The notes under the pieces: model-generated
The model's input: the letters and a program-made list of their open reading frames with translations, nothing else
Told to the model about the DNA's origin: nothing
The model's database searches: none
From: Doryteuthis pealeii
Taxonomy: Eukaryota > Mollusca > Cephalopoda > Myopsida > Loliginidae
NCBI GenBank assembly: GCA_023376005.1
Contig: CM042145.1
Location: 60,814,643 to 60,878,642 of the forward strand
DNA: 64,000 nt
Direction: 5' to 3'
Program-made: the position numbers and the translations under genes
Shown here: positions 1-11,260 of the stretch, in pieces
Layout of the letters: each line of letters begins with the position of its first letter
How positions within the stretch are numbered: the stretch's first letter is position 1

Positions 1-3
1 CCT

Positions 4-38
<35 letters not shown>

Positions 39-131
39 TCACCCTCTCTCTCTCTCTCTCTCTACTCTCTCTCCTCTAACCTCGCTCCTCTCCTCTATTC
101 ACACCTCTCTCTCTCTCTCTCTCTCATCCTC

Positions 132-170
<39 letters not shown>

Positions 171-200
171 CACCTCTCTCTCTCTCTCCTCTCTTCACTC

Positions 201-231
<31 letters not shown>

Positions 232-677
232 CACCTCTCTCTCTCTCTCTTCTCCTCTATTCTCCTCTCTCTCTCTCTCTCTCCTCTATTCACTCCTCTC
301 TCTCTCTTCTCTCCTCTATCACCCTCTCTCTCTCTATCCCCTATTTCTATCCCCCGTTCCTCTCCACCTCTCACTCCTTCGTCTCTCCACCCTCCTCACT
401 CCTTCTCTCTCTCTCCACCTCTCTTCTGCCACCCTCTCTTCTTCTCTCTCTCCCTTCTCTTTCTCCACCCTCACTCCTTCTCTCTCGTCACCTCTCACTC
501 TCCTTCTCTCTCTCTCTCCAACCTCTCACTCCTTCTCTCTCTCTCCCACCTCTCACTCCTTCTCTCTCTCTCTCCCCCTCTCACCTCCTTCTCTTCTCTC
601 CCCTCTCATCCTTCTCTCTCTTCTCCCCTTTCACCCCTTCTTTCTCTACCCCTCTCTCTCTCTCTCTCTCTCTCTCA
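1..677. repeat. Degenerate (CT)n microsatellite block
   Basis: Almost pure pyrimidine on the + strand, made of CT runs broken by recurring TATTCAC and CACTCCTT interruptions. This suggests an old array that re-expanded as 20-40 bp higher-order units. Homopurine/homopyrimidine tracts of this length can form H-DNA; that is family knowledge, not seen directly. Confidence 0.95.
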
Positions 678-1299
678 AAGTGAACAGTACTCTCCCCTTG
701 GAGTGGTGGGGAAGGTGAGATAAAAAGGGTATAGGGTGACAGGATGTCATTAGGAGTAGTTAATAAATAACTTTTTTTTTTTCAAAATCAAAATGACACC
801 CAATAATCTCATAAATAATAAAGTAAAGAAACCCGAATGCAGGTTAGACAAAATGAAACTGACATAAGAATGATAAATGAATGCATAGTTTTGTTACGTA
901 GTCCGAAATCTGAGTCAAAAGTCTGAACGTTTTGCTTGACGCGTCGTACATAGCACACCAGTTACTACATGCCTTGGATTACTGAATGTGGGGATCCATG
1001 ACGACTTCTTATTGAGTTCAAGTTCGACATAGACCACATAAAATTTCTATTAATGTGCAGATTGGACTGGAAGTAGCTTTATTTTCAAATTAATGAGGGA
1101 ATTAATGTTACATTAATTTTCATCAGAAATTTTCAAAATCACATTAATACTATTTTTTACAAATGTTAAATGTTTACATAGAATTTTTTTAAACAATGTC
1201 TCAAATCTTAAAAAATGAAAACACATTAAATACTTAGTCATTGCCGGTTGCGTCGGTGAGGCTTAGAATATGACGATTGCTTGCCGTGCCGTGGGTGTA
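678..1299. other. AT-rich sequence, nothing recognised
   Basis: No open frame of note, no repeat shared with the rest of the window and no RNA-like structure that I could see. It contains a short poly-T near 771. Confidence 0.6.
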
Positions 1300-1555
1300 A
1301 GGCCCCAACACATACACTCGTCGACCCGAGTTCAAATTCTGAACTAGGCTGTTTGCATTTCAAATAGCGATAGGTATACATGGGAAAGGTATACATCCAA
1401 CTACTTTCTCTCCATCTATGGTAAATAGAACAACTTGTTCTCTTTAACTTTGATAAGGTAACCAGTCTAGGATAAGGAAAACTCTGAATTCAAGCCGGTT
1501 AAACTCCGCTTAAGAAATTGACCTTGTGTCATACCTTCTCGTGTGGAGAGGTTGA
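1300..1555 (+). mobile_element. SINE-A copy, diverged
   Basis: The body matches the other SINE-A copies: GAGTTCAAATTCTGAACT (B-box region), a stretch around TGGGAAAGG, TAACCAGTCTAGGA, CTCCGCTTAAGAAATTGACC and the terminal CTCGTGTGGAGAGGTTG. It runs into a (TA)n tail. The A-box half of the tRNA-like head is badly eroded, so the 5' limit is approximate. Confidence 0.85.
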
Positions 1556-1572
1556 TATATATATATATATAT

Positions 1573-1917
1573 ATAGTTGAATGAAGTGACAAATAAAAGT
1601 TTTAGTTTTATTCATTTATTTGGGAACGATATTACTACCAATGGTTTCTTGCTAAAAGCATTGATCAGGTAAACGAAATAGTTTGTTTTTTTTAAATGAC
1701 AGAAATGGTGTAAATGGTCAAATGTGTGCGTTTTTTTAACTTGATTCTCGTGTTGCATGTTCACGCACACATTTAACTATTTACACCATTTCTGTCATTT
1801 AAAAAAACAAACTATTTCGTTTACCTGATCAATGCTTTTAGCAAGAAACCATTGGTAGTAATATAATTCCCAAATAAATGAATAAAAGCTAAAACTTTTT
1901 TCACTTCATTCAACTAT
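1573..1917. repeat. 345 bp foldback / inverted repeat
   Basis: The left arm begins ATAGTTGAATGAAGTGA and the right arm ends in its reverse complement. The arms (about 155 nt each) match over nearly all their length, with a few indels, around a ~40 nt loop centred near 1745. The left arm is fused to a (TA)n run. No coding sequence lies inside. It could be a foldback MITE or a Penelope-type tail-to-tail pair. The bases that follow contain a GCTCTATCACAGATATTGAG motif that recurs near 43183 and (reversed) near 62090. Confidence 0.85.
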
Positions 1918-2010
1918 CAACGCTCTATCACAGATATTGAGCACTCTTCTAATAACACTGTACGTTGGATTACTATTACTATTTCTAGTATATTAGTGTC
2001 AACCATATAC

Positions 2011-2011
<1 letters not shown>

Positions 2012-2057
<46 letters not shown>
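2012..2057. repeat. (TA)n microsatellite
   Basis: About 22 TA units. Confidence 0.95.
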
Positions 2058-2058
<1 letters not shown>

Positions 2059-2119
2059 AAAATCATGAGTCTGATATGGATATGACACTTAACTGAATCC
2101 AACTTACCTGACTATCTCC

Positions 2120-2403
2120 CTTGTCTCACAGTAACAGGTACTACAACTCAAGGTCAAGGGGGACCTGGGGGGTAATAGTGATTAAGGGGTGCTCCACTTT
2201 CCCCCAGAACTCCAAACTAGTACCTCACCATCAGATAGGGTTTAACGTCATACCTAGCACATTAAGACCCTCAGTCATCACTTTCTAGCACATTTGATAA
2301 AAAGAGTTGAGGGTTGCCATAAGGGCAATGGGGGTGAGACAAACATATAGATGCTAAAGCTTGACGTGCCCAACGGAATGATCCGACCACCCGTCTTAAC
2401 TTT
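2120..2403 (-). mobile_element. R element, internal fragment
   Basis: It shows the R-element blocks in antisense order: AACAGGTACTAC, GGACCTGGG, CTCACCATCAGATAG, AGACCCTCAG and TTGCCATAAGGGCAAT. The sense strand is judged from the 3' hairpin seen in complete copies (for example 8459-9170). Both ends are truncated. Confidence 0.8.
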
Positions 2404-2861
2404 ATGCCACAAGGAATATCCACTAAAACTACTTCCAATAACAGCGGAACTAAAACGCCTAAAATGGAGACAAGAATCGTAACAGAATAAAATCTTCTTC
2501 TCTGTGTATGATTTTTACAGGAACTTCAAGGAAATAAAGTTGTTTTTATTACAAGTTTTAAACATAACAAGATCAGTCCTACTATTTAATAGACTAACAT
2601 TGTATTTACGCTTCTTTATGAATTAGAATGGATTAGAATTGTTTAAGCAACACAGTTGGGATGAACTCATTCTTCAACAAGGAAATAGATTAATGTGATA
2701 CCTTCAAAGTAAACATCTGCTAAGAAATCTGAAATATTTGATCAGATTAAAGATTAGATACAAAGAACGATTAAAACGGATAAGCTAATCTCTTTTACAT
2801 ATATAATTACTTAGAGGTCGTATTGGGGTCATAAATAAATAGGTATACACAATTACCTTCT
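2404..2861. other. AT-rich sequence, nothing recognised
   Basis: No repeat match or coding signal was seen. Confidence 0.5.
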
Positions 2862-2977
2862 CTCACTCGCTCTCTCTCTCTCTCGCTCTCTCGCTCTCTT
2901 TCTCGCTCTCGCTCTCTTTCTCTCTCTCTCGCCCCCTCTCTCCCCTTGCGTAGTTTCGGTTACAGACACAAACATAC
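2862..2977. repeat. (CT)n array plus Hel-1 scrap
   Basis: Positions 2862-2946 are a (CT)n array with CG interruptions. It is followed at 2951 by GTAGTTTCGGTTACAGACAC, a piece of the 5' region of the Hel-1 family (minus orientation). Confidence 0.7.
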
Positions 2978-3142
2978 TTTCTATAAAATTTGATACTAAT
3001 TTTAAAAGTAACCACACAAATATAGATATAAACATCCAATGAATGCCATTTCCTCACCTCTAGGCAAAAAATAACTAAGACGGTTTGACATACCTTTAAA
3101 AATCTAAATCTATCAAGTTCCTTTAAGTCTTTGAAAACTAAA

Positions 3143-3735
3143 TAATGATATTTTCCTTCTTGTTTTGCCCGAGGAGATTTGAGTACCAACCCCCATTTAT
3201 ATATTAATACTCGTGTCCCTTAATTGTACGCCCATTATCATCTTGCAACAACCTCTGGTTAAAAATGAGACCGTCCAAATCGTTCAAGATGAAATGCAAA
3301 AATGTAAATACTGATGATCTGATGATGCTTATCCACCGAATTATTTCTTATGAGTGTCGTCACTTCAGATAAATAATGGACCATTCCGTTTTATAATAAA
3401 AAAGAAAGGGGAGAAAAAGACCTGCTACACAGAAAAAATACAATAAGGAAGAAAAAGAGTAAGGGAAAGATAGAGGGGATACGCGCACGGAAGCGATAAC
3501 GCTAATATGTTTCATTGTAGATAATGAAAAAAGGAAAAAAAAAAAGACTGAGTTAAATCAATATTATTATACATTTTACATATTGGAATAATTGCAACAG
3601 CTCTTAAGTAAACATATCAAACTTTGTAATAATTAAATAATCATAGTGTAGTATATCAACAGGTCCTGCTAGTAACGGATATCTTCCTTCTTGTTTAGAC
3701 CGAGGAGACTTGAGAACCAACCCCCATTGTATAAC
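3143..3735. repeat. Direct repeat of ~52 bp flanking a Hel-2 element
   Basis: The segment around CCGAGGAGATTTGAGTACCA (3143-3195) recurs with about five differences at 3676-3728 (CCGAGGAGACTTGAGAACCA), exactly bracketing the Hel-2 copy. On the minus strand both encode a similar short peptide run (VLKSPR-KQEG). I do not recognise it, and it is probably a coincidence of the repeat. It may be a pre-existing tandem duplication split by the element. Confidence 0.7.
3196..3672 (+). mobile_element. Hel-2, complete non-autonomous Helitron-like copy
   Basis: It starts TTTATATATTAATACTCGTG (consensus TCTATATATTAATACTCG) and ends in a short inverted repeat, then AACAGGTCCTGCTAG, directly before T. Intact relatives show the 3' hairpin CTGTGG-TATAT-CCACAG before CTAG. 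Internal landmarks are TTGCAACAACCTCTGG, GGACCATTCCGTTTT and a purine-rich stretch. There is no coding sequence at 477 bp. 5' TC, a 3' hairpin plus CTRR and insertion before T are the family hallmarks of Helitrons. Confidence 0.75.
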
Positions 3736-4185
3736 AATACTGAACTCGACTCCGTCTAGGCGTACCACTCTTGTGATCCTGTGGCTATAGGATTTTTTTC
3801 GATATTCTGGGTCTGTTTGGCATCCACACGCTCTTTCGGATAACCTTAAATGAAAAATGTTGACAGCTGTCAATTTGGTTGAGCGTGATGGCCTTTCGTA
3901 ATTTGGGAACACCATGTAGATTTTTTTTTTTTGGGGGGGGGGATTCTGCCACCATAAATCAAAAGTATTTTCAGGTTAAAGTGACGTAGGTTTGGCGGCT
4001 AATATTAGATCCACATAAAACATAGAATCAATAAGTGATGATGGAATGTCTTGTATATGATGCGTCCTATAAGCGTTGTTGGTTGTTGTTAGCGGAGTTG
4101 CCTATTGTCGGTATCAGCGAGGAAGTCTATCACCTTTTCGCTACCGTTATACCAGGGACATGAAAACGAGTCTACATATACGATA
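3736..4185. other. No recognised feature
   Basis: It contains a T10 run followed by G10 at about 3921-3942. No coding or repeat match was seen. Confidence 0.5.
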
Positions 4186-4189
4186 CGCA

Positions 4190-4247
4190 CGCACTCACTC
4201 ACTCACAACACCACACACACACACATACTCACACGTTCACTCACTTT

Positions 4248-4320
<73 letters not shown>
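4190..4320. repeat. (CA)n then (TA)n compound microsatellite
   Basis: CA-rich from 4190 to 4266, then about 27 TA units. The open frames across it are artefacts. Confidence 0.95.
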
Positions 4321-4322
<2 letters not shown>

Positions 4323-4533
4323 CTGACAAAATCCGTAAGGAGAGGTAACAATTTTTTACATTTTTTTAATTTTCAAATTATCAGGGAATTGACCGATTTT
4401 AGTGAAATTTTCACTACTTTATTCATCGATGACTTAAATTTTTACTGAATAGCTTCTTTTTTTTTTAATTGAAAAAATAAATTTTATCAATTCAGAATGT
4501 AGCCTACATTCTAAATTGATAAAAAAATATTGG

Positions 4534-4616
4534 TAATTTAATACAATTAACAATATTTAATTTAAACTTTTAAATTTTAAAAGTTTAAATTAAATATTGT
4601 TAATTGTATTAAATTA
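4534..4616. repeat. Perfect 83 bp palindrome
   Basis: Arms of 41 bp pair perfectly around a single T at 4575. The centre is CTTTTAAATTTTAAAAG and the arms carry ACAATTAACAATATTTAA. A second, shorter hairpin (AATTCAGAATGTAGCCTACATTCTAAATT) precedes it near 4490. Such a sequence could extrude as a cruciform. Confidence 0.9.
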
Positions 4617-4814
4617 ACAATATTTAATTCAAACAAATATTTAAACAATATTTAATTGTTTCAATATTTTTAAATAGACTATGAATTCCGAGCTGAATGG
4701 CTTAGACTGTTAAATTTATTCACTAAAATTAAACATCACTGCTGATACCACTGTAACAAAAAGTAGGCAGCGGACAATATCCAGGAGCTGGATAATTATA
4801 TCCCTTAATTAGTA

Positions 4815-4945
4815 AAAATCAATGACCAAATTTTGCGTGTTTCTTAGAAGGTTATCAAGGTGCGTGCAAGATTTCGAATCTGAGGGACCTCTCGTTTTCG
4901 AGTTATACGTCGAAACGTACATACCAAACTTCCTTTTTATATATA
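4815..4945 (+). repeat. Interspersed repeat Q, copy 1
   Basis: It matches 52895-53035 at high identity: TTTTGCGTGTTTCTTAG, ATTTCGAATCTGAG, GAGTTATACGTCGA and ATACCAAACTTCCTTTT, then (TA)n. Class unknown. Confidence 0.75.
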
Positions 4946-4998
4946 TATATATATATGATGTGCGTCTTATAGACTTAAAGGAGATAAATTATCAAAGA

Positions 4999-5529
4999 CT
5001 CGCAAAAATATGCACCCTCCGGTCGCAAGTATTTACGTTTTAATATAATTAAAGATTATATTGAATTAGACTAATGAAATTAGATACGAACACTAACAAG
5101 ATTACTCTTATTTTTACTTTATTCTAATCGATTTCAATATAAAATTATATATAGGATTTCTTATATGTTTGAGAATAAAACATTAATATTAGAAATCAGG
5201 AACAAGTAATTATTTATTAAACACGTTTTTTTAAAACCAGGATGCAAATTAGTCACACCATATACTATGTAAACATATATTTCTTAAAAATATATAATAC
5301 ACATCGGAGGAATTTATTCTCATGAATAGATTTGCCTCAAAACAGCCTATATTATCTCCACTAGACTTTAATAGATATACTGTTAATAAATAAGATGCTA
5401 ATTAAAATTACATAATGATTATTTATAACTATTGGGAATATAACGAAAATAACTAAGGGATTTGTAACGTTGGTGGTGACATAGTTTCGGTTACAGAAAG
5501 GCAGACGCATAATCTCCATTATAATAAGA
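4999..5529 (-). mobile_element. Hel-1, nearly complete, decayed
   Basis: On the minus strand it starts AATCTTATTATAATGGAGAT and shows CTGTAACCGAAACTATG. It ends with a damaged 3' hairpin (GCACCC/GGGTGC in intact copies) and CGAG where intact copies read CTAG. Length is 531 bp against 618-627 in the intact copies at 43256 and 62537. No coding. Confidence 0.8.
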
Positions 5530-5742
5530 TTACTTTCTAACAGCCGATAATTCTTCATGTTACCATACCAACGGAATTTCGCATTAAACTGCTGTGAAAG
5601 CAGATTGTGTTATCGATATTTATGTATAAACAAACCGAAGCAGTCATGGGTAATATAAAATTCTGTTCATGCTTAACATATTTCTCCCAAATGGATAGCT
5701 CAGTGACAGCAGGTGTCCTCGGTAACAGAGATTATATAATTA

Positions 5743-6215
5743 CAAGCAGGACCTGTGGATATACCACAGTATGATAATTTAATTATTACTACGTTTGATA
5801 TTTTTACTTAAGAGCTATAGCAATATACTTCAATATGTATAATAATCTTGATTTACCTCTCTCTCACTCTCACTCTCTCTCTCCTTTACTTTACTTTCAT
5901 TATGTTCGAAACCTATTAGTGTTAGCTCACCTCTTCTCTCTATCTTTCCCCCACCCTCTCTCTTTCGTTCTATATTTTTCTGTATAACATGTACTTTTTC
6001 TTCCCTTTCTTTCTCTATAATAAAAACGGAATGGTCTATTATTTAGCTGAGGTGACGACACTCATAAAAATTCGGCGTATAAGCAACACCAGATAATCAG
6101 GATTCACATTTTGGCATTTCATCTTTGATGATTCGGATGGTCTCACTTTTAAACAGAGGAAATTACAAGATGATAACGGTTGTACAATTAAGGAAACTGA
6201 GTATCAATACATAGA
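5743..6215 (-). mobile_element. Hel-2, nearly complete
   Basis: The 3' end lies at the left: reading minus, CTGTGGTATATCCACAG forms a clean hairpin followed by GTCCTGCTTG (CTAG mutated to CTTG). The 5' end at the right reads TCTATGTATTGATACTCAG. The CT-rich patch near 5860-5885 corresponds to a purine tract on the element's sense strand and is a microsatellite nursery in several copies. Confidence 0.8.
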
Positions 6216-6375
6216 GGTCTGTGACTGTAACACTTAATTTCATTTTCAGATACTTTTTCTCAGTTAGGATATTGTCTGATTCTTGCAGTCGTTCTTTAAG
6301 GTGACTCGAATGTTCGAAAGAAAAGTTGATAGCTGCTAAACTAGATAAATAAGATGAACTTTGGTGATTTGGAGA

Positions 6376-6377
6376 CA

Positions 6378-6440
<63 letters not shown>

Positions 6441-6485
6441 TACTCTTATATATATACACACACACATATATACACTTTTATATAT

Positions 6486-6529
<44 letters not shown>

Positions 6530-7115
6530 GTATATATACACTTATATACATACACACATATACTCTTATACACACATATACACTTATATATTGTATATAT
6601 GCATATATCTACAATCATATATATATTGTACATATATACACTTATACACACATGTATACAGTTATATATATTGTATATACATATATATGTATACATATAT
6701 ATTGTATATACATATATATACACACATGTATACATATACATATATATACACACATATATACAGTTATATATATTGTATATACATATATATACACACATAT
6801 ATACAGTTATATATATTGTATATACATATATATATATACACACATATACAGTTATATATATTGTATATACATATATATATATACACACATATACAGTTAT
6901 ATATATTGTATATACATATATATATACACACACACATATATACAGTTATATATATTGTATATACATATATATACACACACACATATATAAACAGTTATAT
7001 ATATTCTATATATACACGCACGCACACATACACATATATATACACACAATTATACACACACACATATATATAATCACACATACACACATATGTATATATA
7101 ATTACATACACACAT

Positions 7116-7178
<63 letters not shown>
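6376..7178. repeat. (TA)n arrays with a 43-49 bp minisatellite
   Basis: Positions 6376-6428, 6490-6525 and 7128-7178 are (TA)n. Between 6658 and about 7010 a unit beginning CAGTTATATATATTGTATAT repeats at 6658, 6761, 6804, 6849, 6894, 6943 and 6992, with spacings of 43-49 after the first. All open frames here (up to 266 codons, I/Y/T/H only) are repeat read-through. Confidence 0.95.
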
Positions 7179-7180
<2 letters not shown>

Positions 7181-7987
7181 GTATTGTATGATTTTTGCCC
7201 GGGTAAATTAGACTTATTTCAAGCTGAAGTGACAGGAATTTGGTCGTTGATGTCATATCAACTCAAAAGAAATAATTTACAATGAATACTTAAAGATAGA
7301 ATCCATTGCAACTGACGTGTCCTTAGGTCGTAAAGATCGTAAATTCCATCAAATTCGCGACGTTTTTATGTTATTAGCAATAAAGTAAGTTGAATATAAT
7401 TTCGTTTTCTGACGAGAGTAAAGATCACTCTTAATTCTTAGGATATCGTCTTTCTATGTTCTTAGGTTAAGCATTTTATTATTTAAGATATTATTTGCAG
7501 TTCTCTTTTAATTGTTGTTAACATTTTTCGGCCGATACTTTCACCAGCCTTCCACGGATGTAGATTGCATCCACATACAGCGAAGAGAATTTTAAATGCA
7601 AAATATACTTGTAAAAAGCCGAAGAATATTCATCAATCTTTCTAATATATAATTAAAGATAATCTTTTTATTTATTTATTTACTGGTCTATCTAATTAAA
7701 TTAATATATTTTATTTTATTTTACAACTGAAAAAAAAAAAACTAAGTAAATCAGTCCTTCTATTTGACCGTTTTTATTTTGAATTCAAGATAGTTACAAT
7801 GTAGCAATATTCACTGGAAGTTAACCAGACAAGATTAGATATATACACATATAAAAATTCAAACCAATTCTCAACAGATATTTCAAAGGTAAGAGATCAA
7901 TTTTATCTTCTCTAATAACTTATAAAATAATTATATTAACTTGATGCTTCAAAGAAGTCTAATAATAGATGAGAAAAACTTTCTATC
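7179..7987. other. AT-rich sequence, nothing recognised
   Basis: No gene or known repeat was seen. A short A11 run lies near 7730. Confidence 0.5.
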
Positions 7988-8036
7988 AGGGACCCCACTC
8001 TCAAAAAGTGTTTTAATACTTTTGAGAGGGGTCCCT
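7988..8036. repeat. 49 bp strong hairpin
   Basis: AGGGACCCC(A)CTCTCAAAA pairs with its complement TTTTGAGAGGGGTCCCT around a short loop, with a bulged A. It stands out because the surroundings are AT-rich. Function unknown. Confidence 0.7.
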
Positions 8037-8116
8037 TGGAAAGGATTTTTATTTTATCCCCCTCATTTCATTCATTCTTGTTTCATCATCCATTCATTCA
8101 TTTTGCCATTGATTTT

Positions 8117-8119
<3 letters not shown>

Positions 8120-8200
<81 letters not shown>
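8120..8200. repeat. (TA)40 microsatellite
   Basis: An uninterrupted TA run of about 81 bp. Confidence 0.97.
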
Positions 8201-8201
<1 letters not shown>

Positions 8202-8458
8202 CGTTTTAGTGCAAAATATGCAGTCTTTTACATTCGTGCAAAACGAAATTAGAAATAAATTGACTGACCAGCGGCAAATTTGATACTTGTAGTGATAGTA
8301 TATTTCATGTAAAAATCATTGAAGAACTAGATTCCTATGAGGTGTCAGAGGAAAATTTATCAACTCTACCTTTGCTTGATATTTATATTGATACACGGCA
8401 TCGTTTTGTAACAGATAATACCATTACTATCAGATAAATAAGAAGAAATTTACTTAGG

Positions 8459-9170
8459 CAAGTCGGATGGTCGTAGAATCACTTTCCGATCAATCGGTTG
8501 GTCACGTCACGCCCTAGCACCTGATTTTTTTCAAACCTATTGCCCTTATGGCAGGTCCCAACTTTTTTCATATATCTATTTACCAACTCCTCCGCACGAG
8601 CAGGATGTGACAGGTCAGTTTCTTAAGCGGAGTTCAACATGTTTGAATTCAGAGTTTTCCTTCTCCTAGACCGGTCACCTAGCCATGGTTAAAGAACCCA
8701 GTCTGCCCTGCTTTTACCCATAGCTGGAGGGAGAGTAGGATTCATACCTTTCCCAAGGGCATTAGCGCTAAGTGAAATGCAATTACCACGCCCAGGATTT
8801 GAACTCAGGGCGACGAGTCCATTTCCCATGACTTTAACCATTACACCACGCGCTTCAACTTTTTTCCTATGTGTGCTTGAAAGCAGTGACTGGGGATATT
8901 ATTGTCTTGTGTACGACGTTAAACTCTATTTAATGGTAAAGTTCCAGTTCAGGAACTCTGGTGAATGTGGAGTGTCCCTTCATTGGCATTACTTCCAGTC
9001 CACTCTGCTCCGGAGTCGTTGTACCTGTTAATTTCCCATCTATGAGTTGAATAGAAAAAAATTAATTTAAAAAAATATTTGAATACGCATCAAGCATGAA
9101 TAAAACAAAACGTCTTTGGCATAAATAAACCCAACAAGGGTTGACATGCCGTAAAATCCAACCAACCAAA
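8459..9170 (+). mobile_element. R element, 3'-complete, split by a SINE
   Basis: Sense copy: CCGATCAATCGGTTGGTCACG, TTGCCCTTATGGCAGG, then interrupted by SINE-A (8574-8855), resuming with GACGTTAAACTCTATTT. It ends with the 3' hairpin region GGCATAAATAAACCC / GGGTTGACATGCC and the tail CCAACCAACCAAA. The 3' hairpin and CCAA tail are what I use to set the direction of the whole family. Confidence 0.85.
8574..8855 (-). mobile_element. SINE-A, full length, nested in an R element
   Basis: The tRNA-like head is at the right end (minus strand): CGCGTGGTGTAATGGTTA (A box) and GAGTTCAAATCCTGG (B box). The tail reads CTCGTGCGGAGGAGTTGG and TAAATA. A 15 bp target duplication flanks it: 8559-8573 and 8856-8870 (CAACTTTTTTCATAT / CAACTTTTTTCCTAT, one difference). 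Confidence 0.93.
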
Positions 9171-10084
9171 TTATAAATATAGCAAACAATATTATCAAAA
9201 TCTTTTAAGAACGGCATCGTTTTTTAATAAATGTCCGGCGAGCTGAAGAATAAGAACAAATTTAAGATTACTTGATTAACCACAAATAAACAAACAAGCC
9301 ACTGCTTAATAATAAAACAAAAAGGGTAGGCCAAACATGGAATGATAATCAGACATTGTTGAAGAAACACACACACACACACACCCACACGTAGAGAATT
9401 TGGAAGATATAAGACACAAAGCGAATGGATCACTAACAACACCTTCAGTTTCAGAAATCTTCTGTCGAAGAGATTTAATCTCGAAATATTAAGAATAAAT
9501 TAAAGGTTAACAAACACCATAGTTACCTTATTTTTCTTTACACTTGCATTGTGATAGCCTTCAAAACAAACCACCAAACCAATATAAACACAATGCTTCA
9601 AGCAAATTTTTTTTTTTTTTTTTTTTTTTTTGCTTTTTGTAATTTAGTTATTTGTTTTTTCGATGATATTGAATTAAAAAAATCTTTACCGAAATGGAAT
9701 ATCGATTTTTGTCTATGAACTAAGTGCGAATGAGTACGTTTCCTTCTGTAAATAAAAGGGTAAGTGCTTTCCCATGTTACAAAATTTGTTACTCAGCCGG
9801 TGACAATTGTTTCTGCATTACTATCCCCCCCCCCCTATTCTATCATCTTTAAACAAATCCTCGTTTCCTATCGACTTCCCGCCTGATAATGGAAACTTCG
9901 CCAAAAACAGAATAGAATTATTCATCCGAAAACCTGAAAATTAACTTAGTGTATACACAGTTTATTTATGTAAATAAAATAATCTCTTGCTTGTTTCAAA
10001 TCTTTTTATACATGATGTTGGCTTGTACAAAGAGGGTCAGGGCCAAACATTTGCTCAGGAAAAATATTGGCTACATCTGAAGAC
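9171..10084. other. No recognised gene or element
   Basis: It holds a (CA)8 near 9368, a T23 run at about 9609-9631 and a C10 run near 9825. No coding was seen. Confidence 0.5.
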
Positions 10085-10356
10085 TGTTATGGTTAGAGTC
10101 ACAGAAAATCGACTCGCCGAACCAAGTTCAAATCTTGAACTAGGCTGTTTGCATTTCACATAATGCTAACACCCATGGAAAAGGAATGCATCCAACTACT
10201 CTTCCTCCAGTTATGGGTAAATAGTAGGTCAGACTTGGCTCTTTAACCTTGGCTAGGTAACCAGTCTAGGAGAAGGAATACTCTGAATTCAAACCTGTTA
10301 AACTCTGCTTAAGAAATTGACCTTGTGTCACATCCTGCTCGTACGGAGGGGTTGGT
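10085..10356 (+). mobile_element. SINE-A copy
   Basis: The head is eroded (TTATGGTTAGAGTCACAG, then AAGTTCAAATCTTGAACT). The body is intact through ATGGGTAAATAGTAGG, GCTAGGTAACCAGTCTAGGA and CTGCTCGTACGGAGGGGTTGG, and it runs into (TA)n(TG)n. Confidence 0.9.
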
Positions 10357-10364
10357 ATATACAT

Positions 10365-10371
10365 ATATATG

Positions 10372-10416
<45 letters not shown>

Positions 10417-10417
10417 A
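10365..10417. repeat. (TA)n(TG)n compound microsatellite
   Basis: It sits on the tail of the preceding SINE-A, as if the SINE tail seeded it. Confidence 0.9.
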
Positions 10418-10591
10418 AGACTGTTAGTGTAACGGGATATGCGCATATTTTTAATATTGAATCGAAAGGCACACAGGTTTTTGTTTTTTCAATTTTTTAC
10501 CATTTTTTTTTCAATCTTTTTTTTTTTTTTGTTGAAAAGTTAGTGTTTTGAAGTTCAGTTTGGGTATTTTTTTTTTTTTTTTTTTTTTACT

Positions 10592-11182
10592 GGATATCAA
10601 TCTCGGTGGGTTATTTAATGCCGGCAAAGCTTTGAAAGATTTGTAGCGTTAGTTTGGAAGAAAGTTTTTTAAACATATTTTTTATTTTGTAAACATTTTT
10701 TTTTTATTTAACCCATAGATAGAACCCTAACTGGTACTACTACTCCGGGTCAGAATGGACCTGGAAGCAATGGTGATGAAGAGGTGGTCCACATTCACCC
10801 GACCTCCAGAATTGAAACCTCACCATCAGTTAGTTTAACGTCTTAACCAGGACATGAAGACCCTCAGCCAATGCCTTCTAGCACTCCTATGATAAAAAAA
10901 ACGTTGGGGCTTGCCATAACGGTAATAGGTTCGGTACAATCATATAGTTGCCTGGGCTTCACGTGACCAATCGACTGATCGGAGAGGGCCTCTCTGACCG
11001 CCGGTTTAGCCAAAGTGGGGTTGTGCATGTTATGGACGGCTCATCCACTATTATTCTGTCCTTAAGCATCACTCGTCGCTACCATGGCCAACAGGTGGCC
11101 CTATTTGGGGACGGAGAGTCTTATCCCTCTGTAGAGGTGCAGTCGGTGTATTCTAAAGGTCCCAGACGACAGGGTTTGTTTT
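10592..11182 (-). mobile_element. R element (subfamily 2), near complete
   Basis: In antisense it opens with GATATCAATCTCGGTGGGTT (the 3' hairpin half), then CCGGCAAAGCTTTGAAAGAT. This marks a second subfamily also seen at 20990 and 40108. It continues through the standard blocks to CCTCTGTAGAGGTGCAGTCG and CCAGACGACAGGG. Confidence 0.85.
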
Positions 11183-11260
11183 GAAGTTGACAGTTTTATC
11201 GAAAAACTAATGGTACTTTCTTTTTTGTATTTTACCTGCAGAATGATAAAAAAAACACCA

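Noticed and set aside
3318..3350. CTGATGA at 3318 followed by a hairpin-like stretch
   Set aside because: It is part of the Hel-2 body, where other copies read CTAGTGTTGC. No stem II or GAAA pairing.
6354..7285. Open frames of 200-266 codons on both strands
   Set aside because: They consist only of Y, I, T, H, C, V and arise from TA/CA arrays and a 43-49 bp minisatellite.
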